Shown here piece after piece: positions 15,438-24,969 of a stretch of 31,516 bases of DNA. This stretch comes from RGIG5270 sp045657185 (GTDB taxonomy: Bacteria; Verrucomicrobiota; Lentisphaeria; Victivallales; Victivallaceae). A program made the translations under genes and the position numbers. Within the stretch, counting starts at the first letter, position 1, and each line of letters opens with the position of its first letter. The notes beneath the pieces were generated by a model that saw only the letters and a list, made by a program, of their open reading frames with translations, searched no databases and was not told the origin of the DNA. The stretch lies in NCBI GenBank assembly GCA_045657185.1, contig JAZOSO010000174.1:1-31516 (forward strand). The letters are read 5' to 3'.

Positions 15438-15470
15438 AAAAAGAAGGGCGGAATTTTTGTTCCGCCCTTC
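15438..15470 (-). terminator. Rho-independent terminator of the giant repeat-protein gene
   Basis: A perfect 11-bp GC-rich stem (15443-15453 with 15460-15470) with a 6-base loop is followed on the minus strand by five T (15438-15442). It lies 18 bases past the stop of the giant gene and 12 bases before the methyltransferase ATG. Confidence 0.9.
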
Positions 15471-15488
15471 AATGGTTGAAGTTTTTGT

Positions 15489-18400
15489 TTACTTGAGGGT
15501 GATGATCATTGCGTTATCATCAATATCAAGATTGACTTTGGTAATTGCATCTGTGGCAGCGGTCAGGAAGTAATCGCCGGCAGTCAGTTTGAGCTGATCA
15601 TTTGCATCAAGTTTGACTGTGGTGAGTTTACCTGTGCTGCTGTTATATTTTTCAATGATGAAATCGGAGAAGTCAATGTCTGCGGAGTTGTCAACGAATG
15701 TGTATTTGCCTGCTTCTTCATCAGAAATTGTGAAGCGCAAATCATATTTGTTGGCTGTTTTGTCAACAGAGAGAGTATAATCATTGTTGCCGCCTTTGGC
15801 AGCATTGGTTGACTTGACCATAGCGATATACTGACTGTTGCTGTTGAGAAGACAGCTGAACATGTTTTCCGCACCGGCAGAGGCTTCTTTGACCGAGTAA
15901 GTGCCGATTGCTGTAAGTTTGCTGTTGGCAGGATTTACGACATACAGAACAACCTGGGTTGCATCTGCATTGGCAAGTTTGAAGTCATAATAGCCGGAAG
16001 ATGCAACATCAATGTTGAAGTAATCGTATTCATCGGTATAGCCGACCCATTCGTTCTGTGTTGAGCCGCCGTTTGCGTTGATGACTTTTACGCTGAGAGA
16101 TGTATCATCACTGTTGTCTGCTTTGGCGATGAAGCAGTTCGGGTCAACAGAACTGTCGCCGTTGACGGAGAGTTCAAACTCTGCATTGCCCTGAGCGGAA
16201 TTGCTCTTGACCTGGATGTAGTATTCACCGGCATTGAGTTTGAAGTTTTTCATTCCTTCATAGACATTACCGTTGACAACAAAGCTGCCGATTGCTTTCG
16301 GGGATGTACCGTTATCGGTGAATTGATAAACTGTAACGGTCATCTTGGTATCTGCGGCTTGTGAAGTCTTTTGGAGTTTCAGATTGAAGCTGCCTGCATC
16401 ATCCAGAGTGAGTTTGCGCCAGCTTTCAAGATCGCCGTAGCCGACCCATGAGCTGAAGCTGTCACTTGCGCCTGCGGCATTGCCGACTGCGAGAGATGCG
16501 GCATTATTTTCTGCATCATAAGCGTTGTTGTCGTTATTGTAAGAGGAGATATCTTTTGACAGCATCGGGTCAGCATTGACGGAGAACTCGTAATTTGCCT
16601 GAGCATTTTCGGTGGTGATACCGATATAAACCTGAGTATTTGCGTCAATGTAAGCAGAGTTGTTGGCATCAAGTTTGAGTTCAGTAAGTTTTACTGCACC
16701 GTCCTTGAGGATATAGACTTTGTAATCTCCGTCAGTGCCGAAATTGAAGTTGTAGCTGCCGGCAACAGAAGCGGTACTGAATTTGTAGTAATCAGGATCG
16801 TCGCTTGCGGCAGTACCTGTGATTTGAGCGTTCACAGCATAAGCGAGAGCTTCAACAAAGTTGCTGTTTGCTTTTACATCGGCATTGCTGTTGTTGACGA
16901 TATGGTTTGTTTTCAATGAGAGATTATACAAAGCGTATTTGCCTTTTGCCGCATTAGTTGCGGTGACTGCGATATAGTAGTCGCCGGCGGCAAGGTTTTT
17001 GAGTTCAGCAGAGGCTGATGCTTTGTTGGCAGAGAGAGTTACGGTTTTGACAACAGTAAATCCGTTGCCGTCTTCATTTGCCTTGTAAATAACAGCTTTG
17101 AGCGGGCTGTAATTGGCGGCAAGAGAATCTTTCTTGTTTTTCTCTCTGTCATCGTAAGTGTTGACAAAGAATGTGTAGTCGCCGTCTTTCTCAAAGGATA
17201 CTTTGAAGAAGTTGTTTGCCTCGCCGAAGCCGACATATTCATAGGTTGATTTTGCAAGTTCAACTGAAGATTCGTTGTTGAAGTAGTAAACCTGATCGGG
17301 AGTTGCTCCGATAGTCTGTTCAAAAACGAAACCGTCGTTGATGTTGAATTGACCTTCAGCTTTATAGGTTTTTCCGTCAAGTTCGATGACATTTTCGGAC
17401 ATGACAACATCATAATAAACTGCGGTTTTGCTGTCGGCTTTGACTTCAAAGTAGTATTCACCGGCGTTGAGGTAGGCGTTGAGTTCCTGCTCAAACTTAT
17501 TGGCGGCAACAGTGACGGATTTTACTTTCTTGAGAGCGGTTTTGCCTTCAACTGCTTCATAGATGGTAAATGTCAGTTTGCCGTCGCTGCCGTAGGCGAT
17601 TTCTTTTTCCTGGGTAAGATTCAGGTAAGTGATCTTGCTGAGGTCAAAGGTGTAATTGCCTGAAGTTGCAATGGTAACTTTCTTGAAGTCTGCGCTGTCG
17701 GCTTTGCCGATAAAGTCGGAGTAGATGACTTCTTCACCCTGAACAACAGCGACTTCGCCGAAGATAACGGTTTCGCCGTTTTTGAGAGCGTGGGTGTTTA
17801 TCTTTGACTGATGGTAAGAGTCATCAGTATTATCAATCAAGCTGTAGTATTTGTCGTTCTGAGTTGAAACAGATACAGTGTAATTGATATTGGCACCTTT
17901 GGATGCGGAGGGAGAAGATACCTGAATGACATATTCGCCCTTACCGAGTTCAAGGTCTTTGATAACAGCTTCAGTTTTGTTTGCTGCAACTGTGACGGTT
18001 TTTATTGCTTTGAGAGAAGTTGAACCGGGAACAGCCTGATAAATGACGACTTTGAGTGCTGAGTTTGCATCTTTTTCATCTTTGGAGATGTTTAATGTGT
18101 ATTTGCCGTCAGTATCAATCAGCAGGCGGTTGTAGTTGACAGAATCGCCGAAACCGACTGACTGTTTGGGATCGCCGCTGCTGCCTCTGAGAGAGACACT
18201 TGTGCCTGTAAGCTGACCTGCGGGGTCAACAGGAAGCACTGTGGGAGCAGAGTGGTCACTGTCGAAGTCTGTGACATAAGAAGGAGCAAGCTGATAGGGG
18301 GTATCGTTAGCTGTATCTTTGGCAAAGAACATACATTCATAATCAAAGTCATACTTCATAACAGTAGTTTCATTGGCAGACTTGATTTCAAATACATACT

Positions 18401-21400
18401 GTTTGCCGCTTTCTGCAAGCAGGTATTCAAATGTCAAGCCGGCAGATGTTTTGGCACTGCTTGTGCCTTTGACTGTGTAGGTTTTGAGCAAGGTCAAACC
18501 GCCATCGTCCTCGTAGAGAGAGATTGTAATGGCGTTGCCTTTGCCGCGGGCCTGCTGGAGGTTTTTGACTGAGAATACGAGGCGGGCGGGGTTGTTGGTA
18601 TTGTTGTCAGTTGAGACATGAATTTTGTCAACGGGGTCGCCTGCGGCACCGATAACCTCGGAACGGAGAGAAAACGGAGCGTACAGCGGGGGAATGACGG
18701 GTTTAACATAATCATCATCAACATCTTTGTAAATGATTTCGATACCTTTTACTTCCACAGCTTCGCTCAAGTTGTTGCTCATATCGACGGCGACGACTTT
18801 GAAGTCATATTTTTCGCCGTTGGTGAGAGTTACATCGTAAGTTGTTTTGGTCAGCAAGGTTGAGTCATTGATACGGACAGCCTGCCATTCGGAGACATCG
18901 GAAGATTTGTACCAGAGATAGTAACCTTTGATGTTTGACTTGCTCTTTGTATCAAAGTTGTCAGTTGCAAGCGGCCATGAGAGGGTGACGGTGATATCTT
19001 TTACCGCACTGTCCTGTTTGGCAAAAACTGCGCTGATAGTGGAGGTATCGGTACCGCCCGTTGAATTGGACTGAATAACGGGACGGGTGGTGTCCTGTAC
19101 GAAAGTGAAGTTATCGCTTTTTACTGCAGTACCGCTTGAGTTGTAAGTTGTTACTGTAACAGTATAAGTGCCGTCAACGAGATATCCGACTGGGATTTCC
19201 TGACCGTCAACAGTGATGATATCAAAGAGTTCTTGTGTGAATTCTGTCATATTGGAAATTGCAGTCTGCTCTGAAAGAACAGCAGATTCAATAGTCATGA
19301 CATCAGTTGCAAGTTTTGTCCCTGCGACATTTTTACCGTTGATGGTGATGGCAATTTTGTCAAAACCCATAGTGTCATGGTTGACTTTGAATTCAAACTC
19401 AATTTTTCCGGTGTTTTTGCCGTTTTCCTGTTCAGGAGTTGTGATACCGAGGTCATAAGCCTTGGCGGGGGCGAGGTCGGTGATGTATTTGACAACATCT
19501 CTTTCCTTGATTTCCTCTTCGCCGGTTTCGGGATTGATTTCGGTATAAGTTTCCTTGACGGTGTAAGTGGGCTTGAACTGCTGGACATTGCAGTAATCAG
19601 CTTCATTGCCGTAAGAGTCAACAGCTTTGACCTGCCAGTAATTGTTTTTATTGGCGAACATGCCGACGGGAATGGTCGGATATGAATTGTCAAAAGTCAC
19701 TGTTGTAGTGTAATTGCTGCCGGATGCGGCGCGCCATGAGTCAACGGTATTGAAAACCTTAAGATTTTCATACTTGGCAGAGAGGGTGGCATAAAGTCTG
19801 TTTATTGCAGAGTCGCTCATGGAGGCCGGTATCAGCAGAATTGTTTCAGTGCGTTCAGTATCAAAATCTTCTGAGTTTGATACCTGGAAGAGATAATATA
19901 TTTCAGCACCTGTTGAGTTGGCGACGAAATTATCTGTCCAGGTAAAGGTGATATCTGCTGAATTGAATACCTCAACAGTTTCCATAACAGGTTGACCGTT
20001 TTCGTCAACTTTGAGTTTGCCGTCTTCAATTACCTGCTGCTGAACATTCTTGAATTCGGGAACGAGAACAGGAGTTTTCAATGAAGAGAAAGTACCGGTC
20101 GGAGCCAGATTTGCATCGGGATCTTCCGGCGGAAGTGCGGGATCATCTTCATCGGGATCAGGTGTCGGCGGGATATTGGGTGAATTGTCAACATTGACGG
20201 TAAAGGCTTTGCCTTCGGTCCAGTTTGTTGTCAGGGCTGAAGCGTCGGAAGCAGTTGCCTGAACACGCCAGTAAATATGAGTCTGGTCGGAGAGACCGGA
20301 GATGAGCAATTCAGTTGAGCTTACTTCTTTATTTACAAAGTTATAGTACTGATAAATGCTCTGGCTCTGACCGAAAACGTTGATTTGGTCAACAGTTTCA
20401 CGAATTTGGATTTCATACTGAGTATTTGCGGTTTTGACGAAACGGATTTCGTATTTGAAGCCTTTGCTGTTTGTAACAACATTTCCGTGTTCATCTACGA
20501 CATCCTGCCAGTTGGTTTTTGTCTTGTCAGCGTAGGTGTAAGCGTCAAAGATAAGCTGGCGTTTTGCGTCATTTACAGCGAGGTTTTCGGAGCTTGTGAA
20601 GTACTGAATGGTGTACTTGTCAACGGTGTAATTACTTGCTGCCGCATTCCATGTAAGCAGAGCCATGGAGGTTGTGAGGTCCTGAGTTTTTGTATCGGGA
20701 TTGAGAGCAACCATTTTCTGTGCGTCAAGTTCATCAATTTCAGCATGGAAGTCCTGCAAGTTGGTATTGACGGAGCCTGAGATCCATTCAGAGATTTTTT
20801 CTCCTTCGGTGACATAGTCGCGGACTTTGTATTCCACGGTACAGCCTTCGGGGATATTGTTAATATCATAAGACATTATATAATATGTACCGTTGAAGGG
20901 TGCAGTGGAGGTGGGATTTTCTCTGAGGATTTGTTCCTGTGTTTTACCGTTGTCGTTGACCCAGTAAACTTTGCCGTATGCGGGCTGGTTGTAACCGTTG
21001 AGAGTTACAGTACCGGAGAAAGCGTTGTTGTTCACGTCAACTGCGGTCATACGCAGCATGGCTGATGAAACAACATTGCCGTTTGCATCTTTGACTGTGT
21101 ATTCAATTTCGTATGCACCGTTTCTGAAACTGCCGTTATCGCACATCCAGTAGATAGTGCTGTTGGCAGTAGCGGTGCGAGAAGCCTCATCAATATCATA
21201 AGTAACATAGTCGGGGGTTGAATTATTGTTGAGGTTTTTCATTGCTGAGTTGAAAACTGAAAGCATATTTTTATCTGTCATATCGACAACTTCAGTTTCA
21301 GCTTTTGAAATTGGGTCAACAGTTGTCTTGATAGAGACAACGGAAATGTTTGTTACAGGTTTAACGATATCTTCGGGGAGTGCAGGTTTGGTCTTATCAT

Positions 21401-24400
21401 AATCAGACTCAACGGAGAGAATATTGTCGGTTTCATCATAAACGATGCGGACATAGAATTTGTCACCGCTGTTGCCTGTAAGTTCAACGACATCGGACAC
21501 GCCGCCGTGGAGGTAAACAACATTGTTTTTGCCCTGATAAGTGACATTGACATAAGAGTTGAGCCAGCGTTCATCGGCAATATCCATGTAATCCTGATAA
21601 TTGATGAGTTTGTATGTTTCGCCGATTTTGATATTGTTGCAGTTGATAGTAATGGTTGAACCGCTTGTAAGAGTGGCGTCATGAACAGAAGTTACATTGT
21701 GAATGGTATCTGCCTGAGCATTACCGTTGAGGTTGTAAGTGATGTTTGTTTCACCGACATCGTGAACGACATGACCGGTGAATTTGGCACTGCTGTCAAA
21801 GGTGAGGCGGTTTTTGCCGCCGCCGAGGTCGATGATACCGGTGACATCGGCTTTTTCCCCGAGAGTTACCCAGTCGTTATTGAATCCGGAGGAAACATCA
21901 TGGGCGTAGTCAGTTTTGACTGCGTAAGAATAAGTATTGGTAACAATTGTACCGTTTAAATGCAAGTTGGCAGTATTGCGTGTGGCAATAGCATGAGCAT
22001 TATCTCCGTTAACAATAATCATACCTTCGACATTGAAAACATCTTGTATATATGCCAGTCTGCCGATTTGACCATTGGAGAAATAGTAGTCATAATCATC
22101 AAAATAGTAACCGATTTCAGAGTCAAATGTATCAGCATAGATACCGAATGTCTTCATACTCCGGTTGTTGTCGTCAACATGAATATAGCCGGAGAAGCCT
22201 TTTGCATTAAGAGTTTCGGTGACATAAATACCTGCAGTAAAAGTATTGCTGCCGTTATTGGAATTTACTGTAATGTCACTTTCAATGAAACCGTCAATAT
22301 TGACATTATCTGCGAGAATTGCAGTAGTTATAACACTTTTTATATTACTATGCTGTCCGGAAGTTATATAGTCGTCTCCGCGAGAGTTGGAAGATTGAGT
22401 TGTCCATGATGATCCGTTTGAAGTTGCTTCAATTGAAAATGTACCGTAGAGATTTTTGCTGACATTAAGAGTTTTTGCATCAATACCTGCAAAGACAAGA
22501 CCATTGGAATCATCCGGAGTTGATATGCGGTTGCCGGTGGCTTTTATCCGGACTTCACCGTTAAAATCATGGAGCTGAACGGTATCGGCTTTGATACCGA
22601 TTGCGGCGATTTTGTTTCCTGTGTCACCACCGCTGATTTGGCTTTGCATTTTATTATCTTTTGCAGTAGCTTCAATGACACTGTCTTTGGTAAAGTTGAC
22701 GATTTCGACTTTATCCTTACCGTCGAGGGCAACAGCCTGGATGATGTTGCCGGTCATTGTATCAGCCGGCGGAGTGAGGTCACCGTCAACTTTCATTATA
22801 TTATTGAGAGCTTCGGCAGAAAGAACGATGTGGTTATCGTGTGCTTTGGACAGCAAAAAGTGATTGCCGACAGGAGTGTATGTATGCAGATAGAAACCGT
22901 TGCCGAGCGATGTAACTGAAGATGAAAAATTAGTTTCATCAGCAATTTTATTGTATTCTGAAGTAAATTCATTGCTTGTTCTGATCAAATCAAATTCAAC
23001 TTCAAGGTCGGATACAGTCGGAGAAGTGCTGACAAAAGTGAAATAAATACCGGAGTTGTTTGTATTTTCTGTAACACTCAAACCGCTTGAGGAGTATTCA
23101 TAATATCCTGTCGGGGTTTTCTGGTAATAATCAGATACTGTGACTTTGGGACCATTGTATGTGCATGTTGTGCCGTTAATGGTAACTTCAGAGGCATTAA
23201 GAACAAGGGGATTGCCGTTTTCAAAGGTGAAAATATACTGACCGTTAACGGGTTTAAGATCTGTTCCGCTCCACTGCAAAGTAAGAGAGGTGGGATAATC
23301 GCGGTAGGTTGCAGGCAAATCTCCGGGCGCAACAGTAGTGTCAAATTTGTATTTGTATTCTTGCCCTTTTTTTATTACCCAGCCGTCAAGAGCATTCGGG
23401 TTGTTAACGAGGTTTTCTGCATCAGTTTGGAAGTCATCTCTGCATTGCTGTCCCAAAAGATAAGCTCTCGGGAAGCGCAAAACAATCTTTGTCGTACCGC
23501 CGCTTCCGATAACATTGCCTTTATTTGTACTTACAGCAACCAGAGCGGCATCATCAGTAAGCAGAACACCATCTTTGTAGATATGATAATTTGATCCTTT
23601 GAGAGTATCATATTTGTCAACAAGTTCCTGAGGCGCATCGATGTAATAGTAGGGTGAATCGTTGGGGATAAGGCTTACGCTGCTTAAGTCGGTTTTTGAA
23701 GTAACAGTTTTGCCGTCAATTTCGTATTGGATATCAGAGGGGGCTGCACTGCGGTCATATTCAACAATCGGAGTATATGCACCGTGATTGAAATTTTTGA
23801 CAGTCCCGTCTTCTTTGATTTCTTCCCAGTCCAAGCGGGTGATGTGGATATTTTGGGCTTTGATACAGATACTCTCAATAGTGTTGTTTGAGAGGTTGCC
23901 GTTGGCGGCGGTGAGAGCATCGTATTTGCCGTAGGCGTATGAAATAGTCGCATCAAAAAAGTTGTTATGGACTTCGGTCATGATATTGCCGGACCAAACC
24001 TTTTTCTGTTCAATATTCTGATTTGACCAGACACCGTAAGCAGCAGAGATATTGCCGGTCAGAGTTTTGTTGGTACTCTGGAGGAATGTTTCCTGTGAAA
24101 CACGCAAGTTTCCGTAAAATGCACCGTTAAATCTGACCGTTGTATCGCCTCTGAAACCGGTAGAGATACTTGAAGTGTCAAGTGCTGTATTGATAAGTGC
24201 GTTGCCTGCGCTGTTCTCCATACCGATTGACTGGTGAATTCCCTCAACAGTGATGTAACCGTTGAAATTGCTGCCGATAGTCAGAGTGCCGGTGGCATGG
24301 ATGCCGGAAACGTCAGCATTTTGAGCAGTTACATCATAGTTTGGATTCCATCCGGCGGGGGCAGGAGTTGTAGCAAGTAATCCGCCTGAAAGGGTTGGGG

Positions 24401-24794
24401 CTATAGCTTTGTATCCGTTGATTGTCAGCTGATTTGAGGCATGGATTTTGATATTGCGGTCATCATGCTTGGCGGCATCGGGTGCGCCGATTTGTGCGTT
24501 GATGATAAAAGTACCGTTGCCGGTAAATCCGACTGCGGCATATTTTTTGCTTTGTGAAGTTCCCCGGACGGATTGATAGATGTTCCAGAGGTCTGTATCT
24601 GCATCTTTTGTACGGTAATTGCCGCCGAGAGTGAATTTCAGACCGCCTTTGCCGAGATAAAAGCCTTGAAAATAGTTGTCAATTTGCATTTGTCCGTTGT
24701 AGTCATGGTAATTGCCGACATTGGCAACGACGTATATATCTTCGCTGTGCGAAGTTGAGACATGATCATTCGGGTCAAAATAGTAATAAGCCAT
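15489..24794 (-). CDS. Giant multidomain repeat protein (PPC-like repeats, FnIII-like domains), putative surface or secreted
   Basis: 3101 residues, rich in Asn, Asp, Thr, Ser and Gly, poor in Cys. AAGGAGAT lies 7 bases before the ATG. The N-terminus (MAYYYFDPND) is not a Sec signal peptide. Residues 1 to about 1150 are beta-rich and repetitive, like right-handed beta-helix adhesins (recurrent short units such as NIDGF, FGIYADTF, LNLNGT-like strands). About 1150-1540 and 1575-2000 hold FnIII/Ig-like domains, separated by a Pro/Asp/Glu-rich linker near 1545-1572. From about 2030 to the end are roughly eight PPC-like beta-sandwich units of 120-165 residues. These share a WVGYGD-type opening, a short Lys-Ala-Ile or Val strand, AGEYYIQV, and a closing Y-x-L-S-V. 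It is probably an adhesin, matrix or glycan-binding protein, exported by a route other than Sec (inference). It is monocistronic, with its own promoter and terminator. Confidence 0.85.
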   Translation of the reverse strand: MAYYYFDPNDHVSTSHSEDIYVVANVGNYHDYNGQMQIDNYFQGFYLGKGGLKFTLGGNYRTKDADTDLWNIYQSVRGTSQSKKYAAVGFTGNGTFIINAQIGAPDAAKHDDRNIKIHASNQLTINGYKAIAPTLSGGLLATTPAPAGWNPNYDVTAQNADVSGIHATGTLTIGSNFNGYITVEGIHQSIGMENSAGNALINTALDTSSISTGFRGDTTVRFNGAFYGNLRVSQETFLQSTNKTLTGNISAAYGVWSNQNIEQKKVWSGNIMTEVHNNFFDATISYAYGKYDALTAANGNLSNNTIESICIKAQNIHITRLDWEEIKEDGTVKNFNHGAYTPIVEYDRSAAPSDIQYEIDGKTVTSKTDLSSVSLIPNDSPYYYIDAPQELVDKYDTLKGSNYHIYKDGVLLTDDAALVAVSTNKGNVIGSGGTTKIVLRFPRAYLLGQQCRDDFQTDAENLVNNPNALDGWVIKKGQEYKYKFDTTVAPGDLPATYRDYPTSLTLQWSGTDLKPVNGQYIFTFENGNPLVLNASEVTINGTTCTYNGPKVTVSDYYQKTPTGYYEYSSSGLSVTENTNNSGIYFTFVSTSPTVSDLEVEFDLIRTSNEFTSEYNKIADETNFSSSVTSLGNGFYLHTYTPVGNHFLLSKAHDNHIVLSAEALNNIMKVDGDLTPPADTMTGNIIQAVALDGKDKVEIVNFTKDSVIEATAKDNKMQSQISGGDTGNKIAAIGIKADTVQLHDFNGEVRIKATGNRISTPDDSNGLVFAGIDAKTLNVSKNLYGTFSIEATSNGSSWTTQSSNSRGDDYITSGQHSNIKSVITTAILADNVNIDGFIESDITVNSNNGSNTFTAGIYVTETLNAKGFSGYIHVDDNNRSMKTFGIYADTFDSEIGYYFDDYDYYFSNGQIGRLAYIQDVFNVEGMIIVNGDNAHAIATRNTANLHLNGTIVTNTYSYAVKTDYAHDVSSGFNNDWVTLGEKADVTGIIDLGGGKNRLTFDSSAKFTGHVVHDVGETNITYNLNGNAQADTIHNVTSVHDATLTSGSTITINCNNIKIGETYKLINYQDYMDIADERWLNSYVNVTYQGKNNVVYLHGGVSDVVELTGNSGDKFYVRIVYDETDNILSVESDYDKTKPALPEDIVKPVTNISVVSIKTTVDPISKAETEVVDMTDKNMLSVFNSAMKNLNNNSTPDYVTYDIDEASRTATANSTIYWMCDNGSFRNGAYEIEYTVKDANGNVVSSAMLRMTAVDVNNNAFSGTVTLNGYNQPAYGKVYWVNDNGKTQEQILRENPTSTAPFNGTYYIMSYDINNIPEGCTVEYKVRDYVTEGEKISEWISGSVNTNLQDFHAEIDELDAQKMVALNPDTKTQDLTTSMALLTWNAAASNYTVDKYTIQYFTSSENLAVNDAKRQLIFDAYTYADKTKTNWQDVVDEHGNVVTNSKGFKYEIRFVKTANTQYEIQIRETVDQINVFGQSQSIYQYYNFVNKEVSSTELLISGLSDQTHIYWRVQATASDASALTTNWTEGKAFTVNVDNSPNIPPTPDPDEDDPALPPEDPDANLAPTGTFSSLKTPVLVPEFKNVQQQVIEDGKLKVDENGQPVMETVEVFNSADITFTWTDNFVANSTGAEIYYLFQVSNSEDFDTERTETILLIPASMSDSAINRLYATLSAKYENLKVFNTVDSWRAASGSNYTTTVTFDNSYPTIPVGMFANKNNYWQVKAVDSYGNEADYCNVQQFKPTYTVKETYTEINPETGEEEIKERDVVKYITDLAPAKAYDLGITTPEQENGKNTGKIEFEFKVNHDTMGFDKIAITINGKNVAGTKLATDVMTIESAVLSEQTAISNMTEFTQELFDIITVDGQEIPVGYLVDGTYTVTVTTYNSSGTAVKSDNFTFVQDTTRPVIQSNSTGGTDTSTISAVFAKQDSAVKDITVTLSWPLATDNFDTKSKSNIKGYYLWYKSSDVSEWQAVRINDSTLLTKTTYDVTLTNGEKYDFKVVAVDMSNNLSEAVEVKGIEIIYKDVDDDYVKPVIPPLYAPFSLRSEVIGAAGDPVDKIHVSTDNNTNNPARLVFSVKNLQQARGKGNAITISLYEDDGGLTLLKTYTVKGTSSAKTSAGLTFEYLLAESGKQYVFEIKSANETTVMKYDFDYECMFFAKDTANDTPYQLAPSYVTDFDSDHSAPTVLPVDPAGQLTGTSVSLRGSSGDPKQSVGFGDSVNYNRLLIDTDGKYTLNISKDEKDANSALKVVIYQAVPGSTSLKAIKTVTVAANKTEAVIKDLELGKGEYVIQVSSPSASKGANINYTVSVSTQNDKYYSLIDNTDDSYHQSKINTHALKNGETVIFGEVAVVQGEEVIYSDFIGKADSADFKKVTIATSGNYTFDLSKITYLNLTQEKEIAYGSDGKLTFTIYEAVEGKTALKKVKSVTVAANKFEQELNAYLNAGEYYFEVKADSKTAVYYDVVMSENVIELDGKTYKAEGQFNINDGFVFEQTIGATPDQVYYFNNESSVELAKSTYEYVGFGEANNFFKVSFEKDGDYTFFVNTYDDREKNKKDSLAANYSPLKAVIYKANEDGNGFTVVKTVTLSANKASASAELKNLAAGDYYIAVTATNAAKGKYALYNLSLKTNHIVNNSNADVKANSNFVEALAYAVNAQITGTAASDDPDYYKFSTASVAGSYNFNFGTDGDYKVYILKDGAVKLTELKLDANNSAYIDANTQVYIGITTENAQANYEFSVNADPMLSKDISSYNNDNNAYDAENNAASLAVGNAAGASDSFSSWVGYGDLESWRKLTLDDAGSFNLKLQKTSQAADTKMTVTVYQFTDNGTSPKAIGSFVVNGNVYEGMKNFKLNAGEYYIQVKSNSAQGNAEFELSVNGDSSVDPNCFIAKADNSDDTSLSVKVINANGGSTQNEWVGYTDEYDYFNIDVASSGYYDFKLANADATQVVLYVVNPANSKLTAIGTYSVKEASAGAENMFSCLLNSNSQYIAMVKSTNAAKGGNNDYTLSVDKTANKYDLRFTISDEEAGKYTFVDNSADIDFSDFIIEKYNSSTGKLTTVKLDANDQLKLTAGDYFLTAATDAITKVNLDIDDNAMIITLK

Positions 24795-24849
24795 AAAGTA
24801 TCTCCTTGTTAGGGAATTTGTTTTTTTATTAATAATATATCTTCATGAC

Positions 24850-24878
24850 AATATAGCAGTGCTGAAATAGGAAGTCAA
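24850..24878 (-). promoter_or_regulatory. Sigma70-type promoter of the giant repeat-protein gene
   Basis: TTGACT (24873-24878), 17-base spacer, TATATT (24850-24855); leader of about 50 bases to the ATG at 24794. Confidence 0.65.
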
Positions 24879-24904
24879 GCGTAAATAGCAGTTTTTCGTA
24901 AATA
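24853..24904 (-). repeat. Direct repeats around the giant-gene promoter
   Basis: ACTGCTAT (minus strand) occurs at 24885-24892 and 24853-24860, 32 bases (about three helical turns) apart, one copy upstream of the -35 box and one next to the -10 box. TATTTACG occurs at 24897-24904 and 24880-24887. These are candidate regulator sites. The GntR/LacI-type protein encoded at 24970-26025 is the obvious candidate, unproven. Confidence 0.4.
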
Positions 24905-24969
24905 TTTTTAATATTTTTTAGCTGAGCGGTAAATAAGCAGAGAAAAATGCTTGAAAAATTTACACTGTT

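Noticed and set aside
15489..24794. Many medium-length frames on both strands inside the giant gene
   Set aside because: They are low-complexity shadows of the repetitive coding sequence, without ribosome binding sites or domains.
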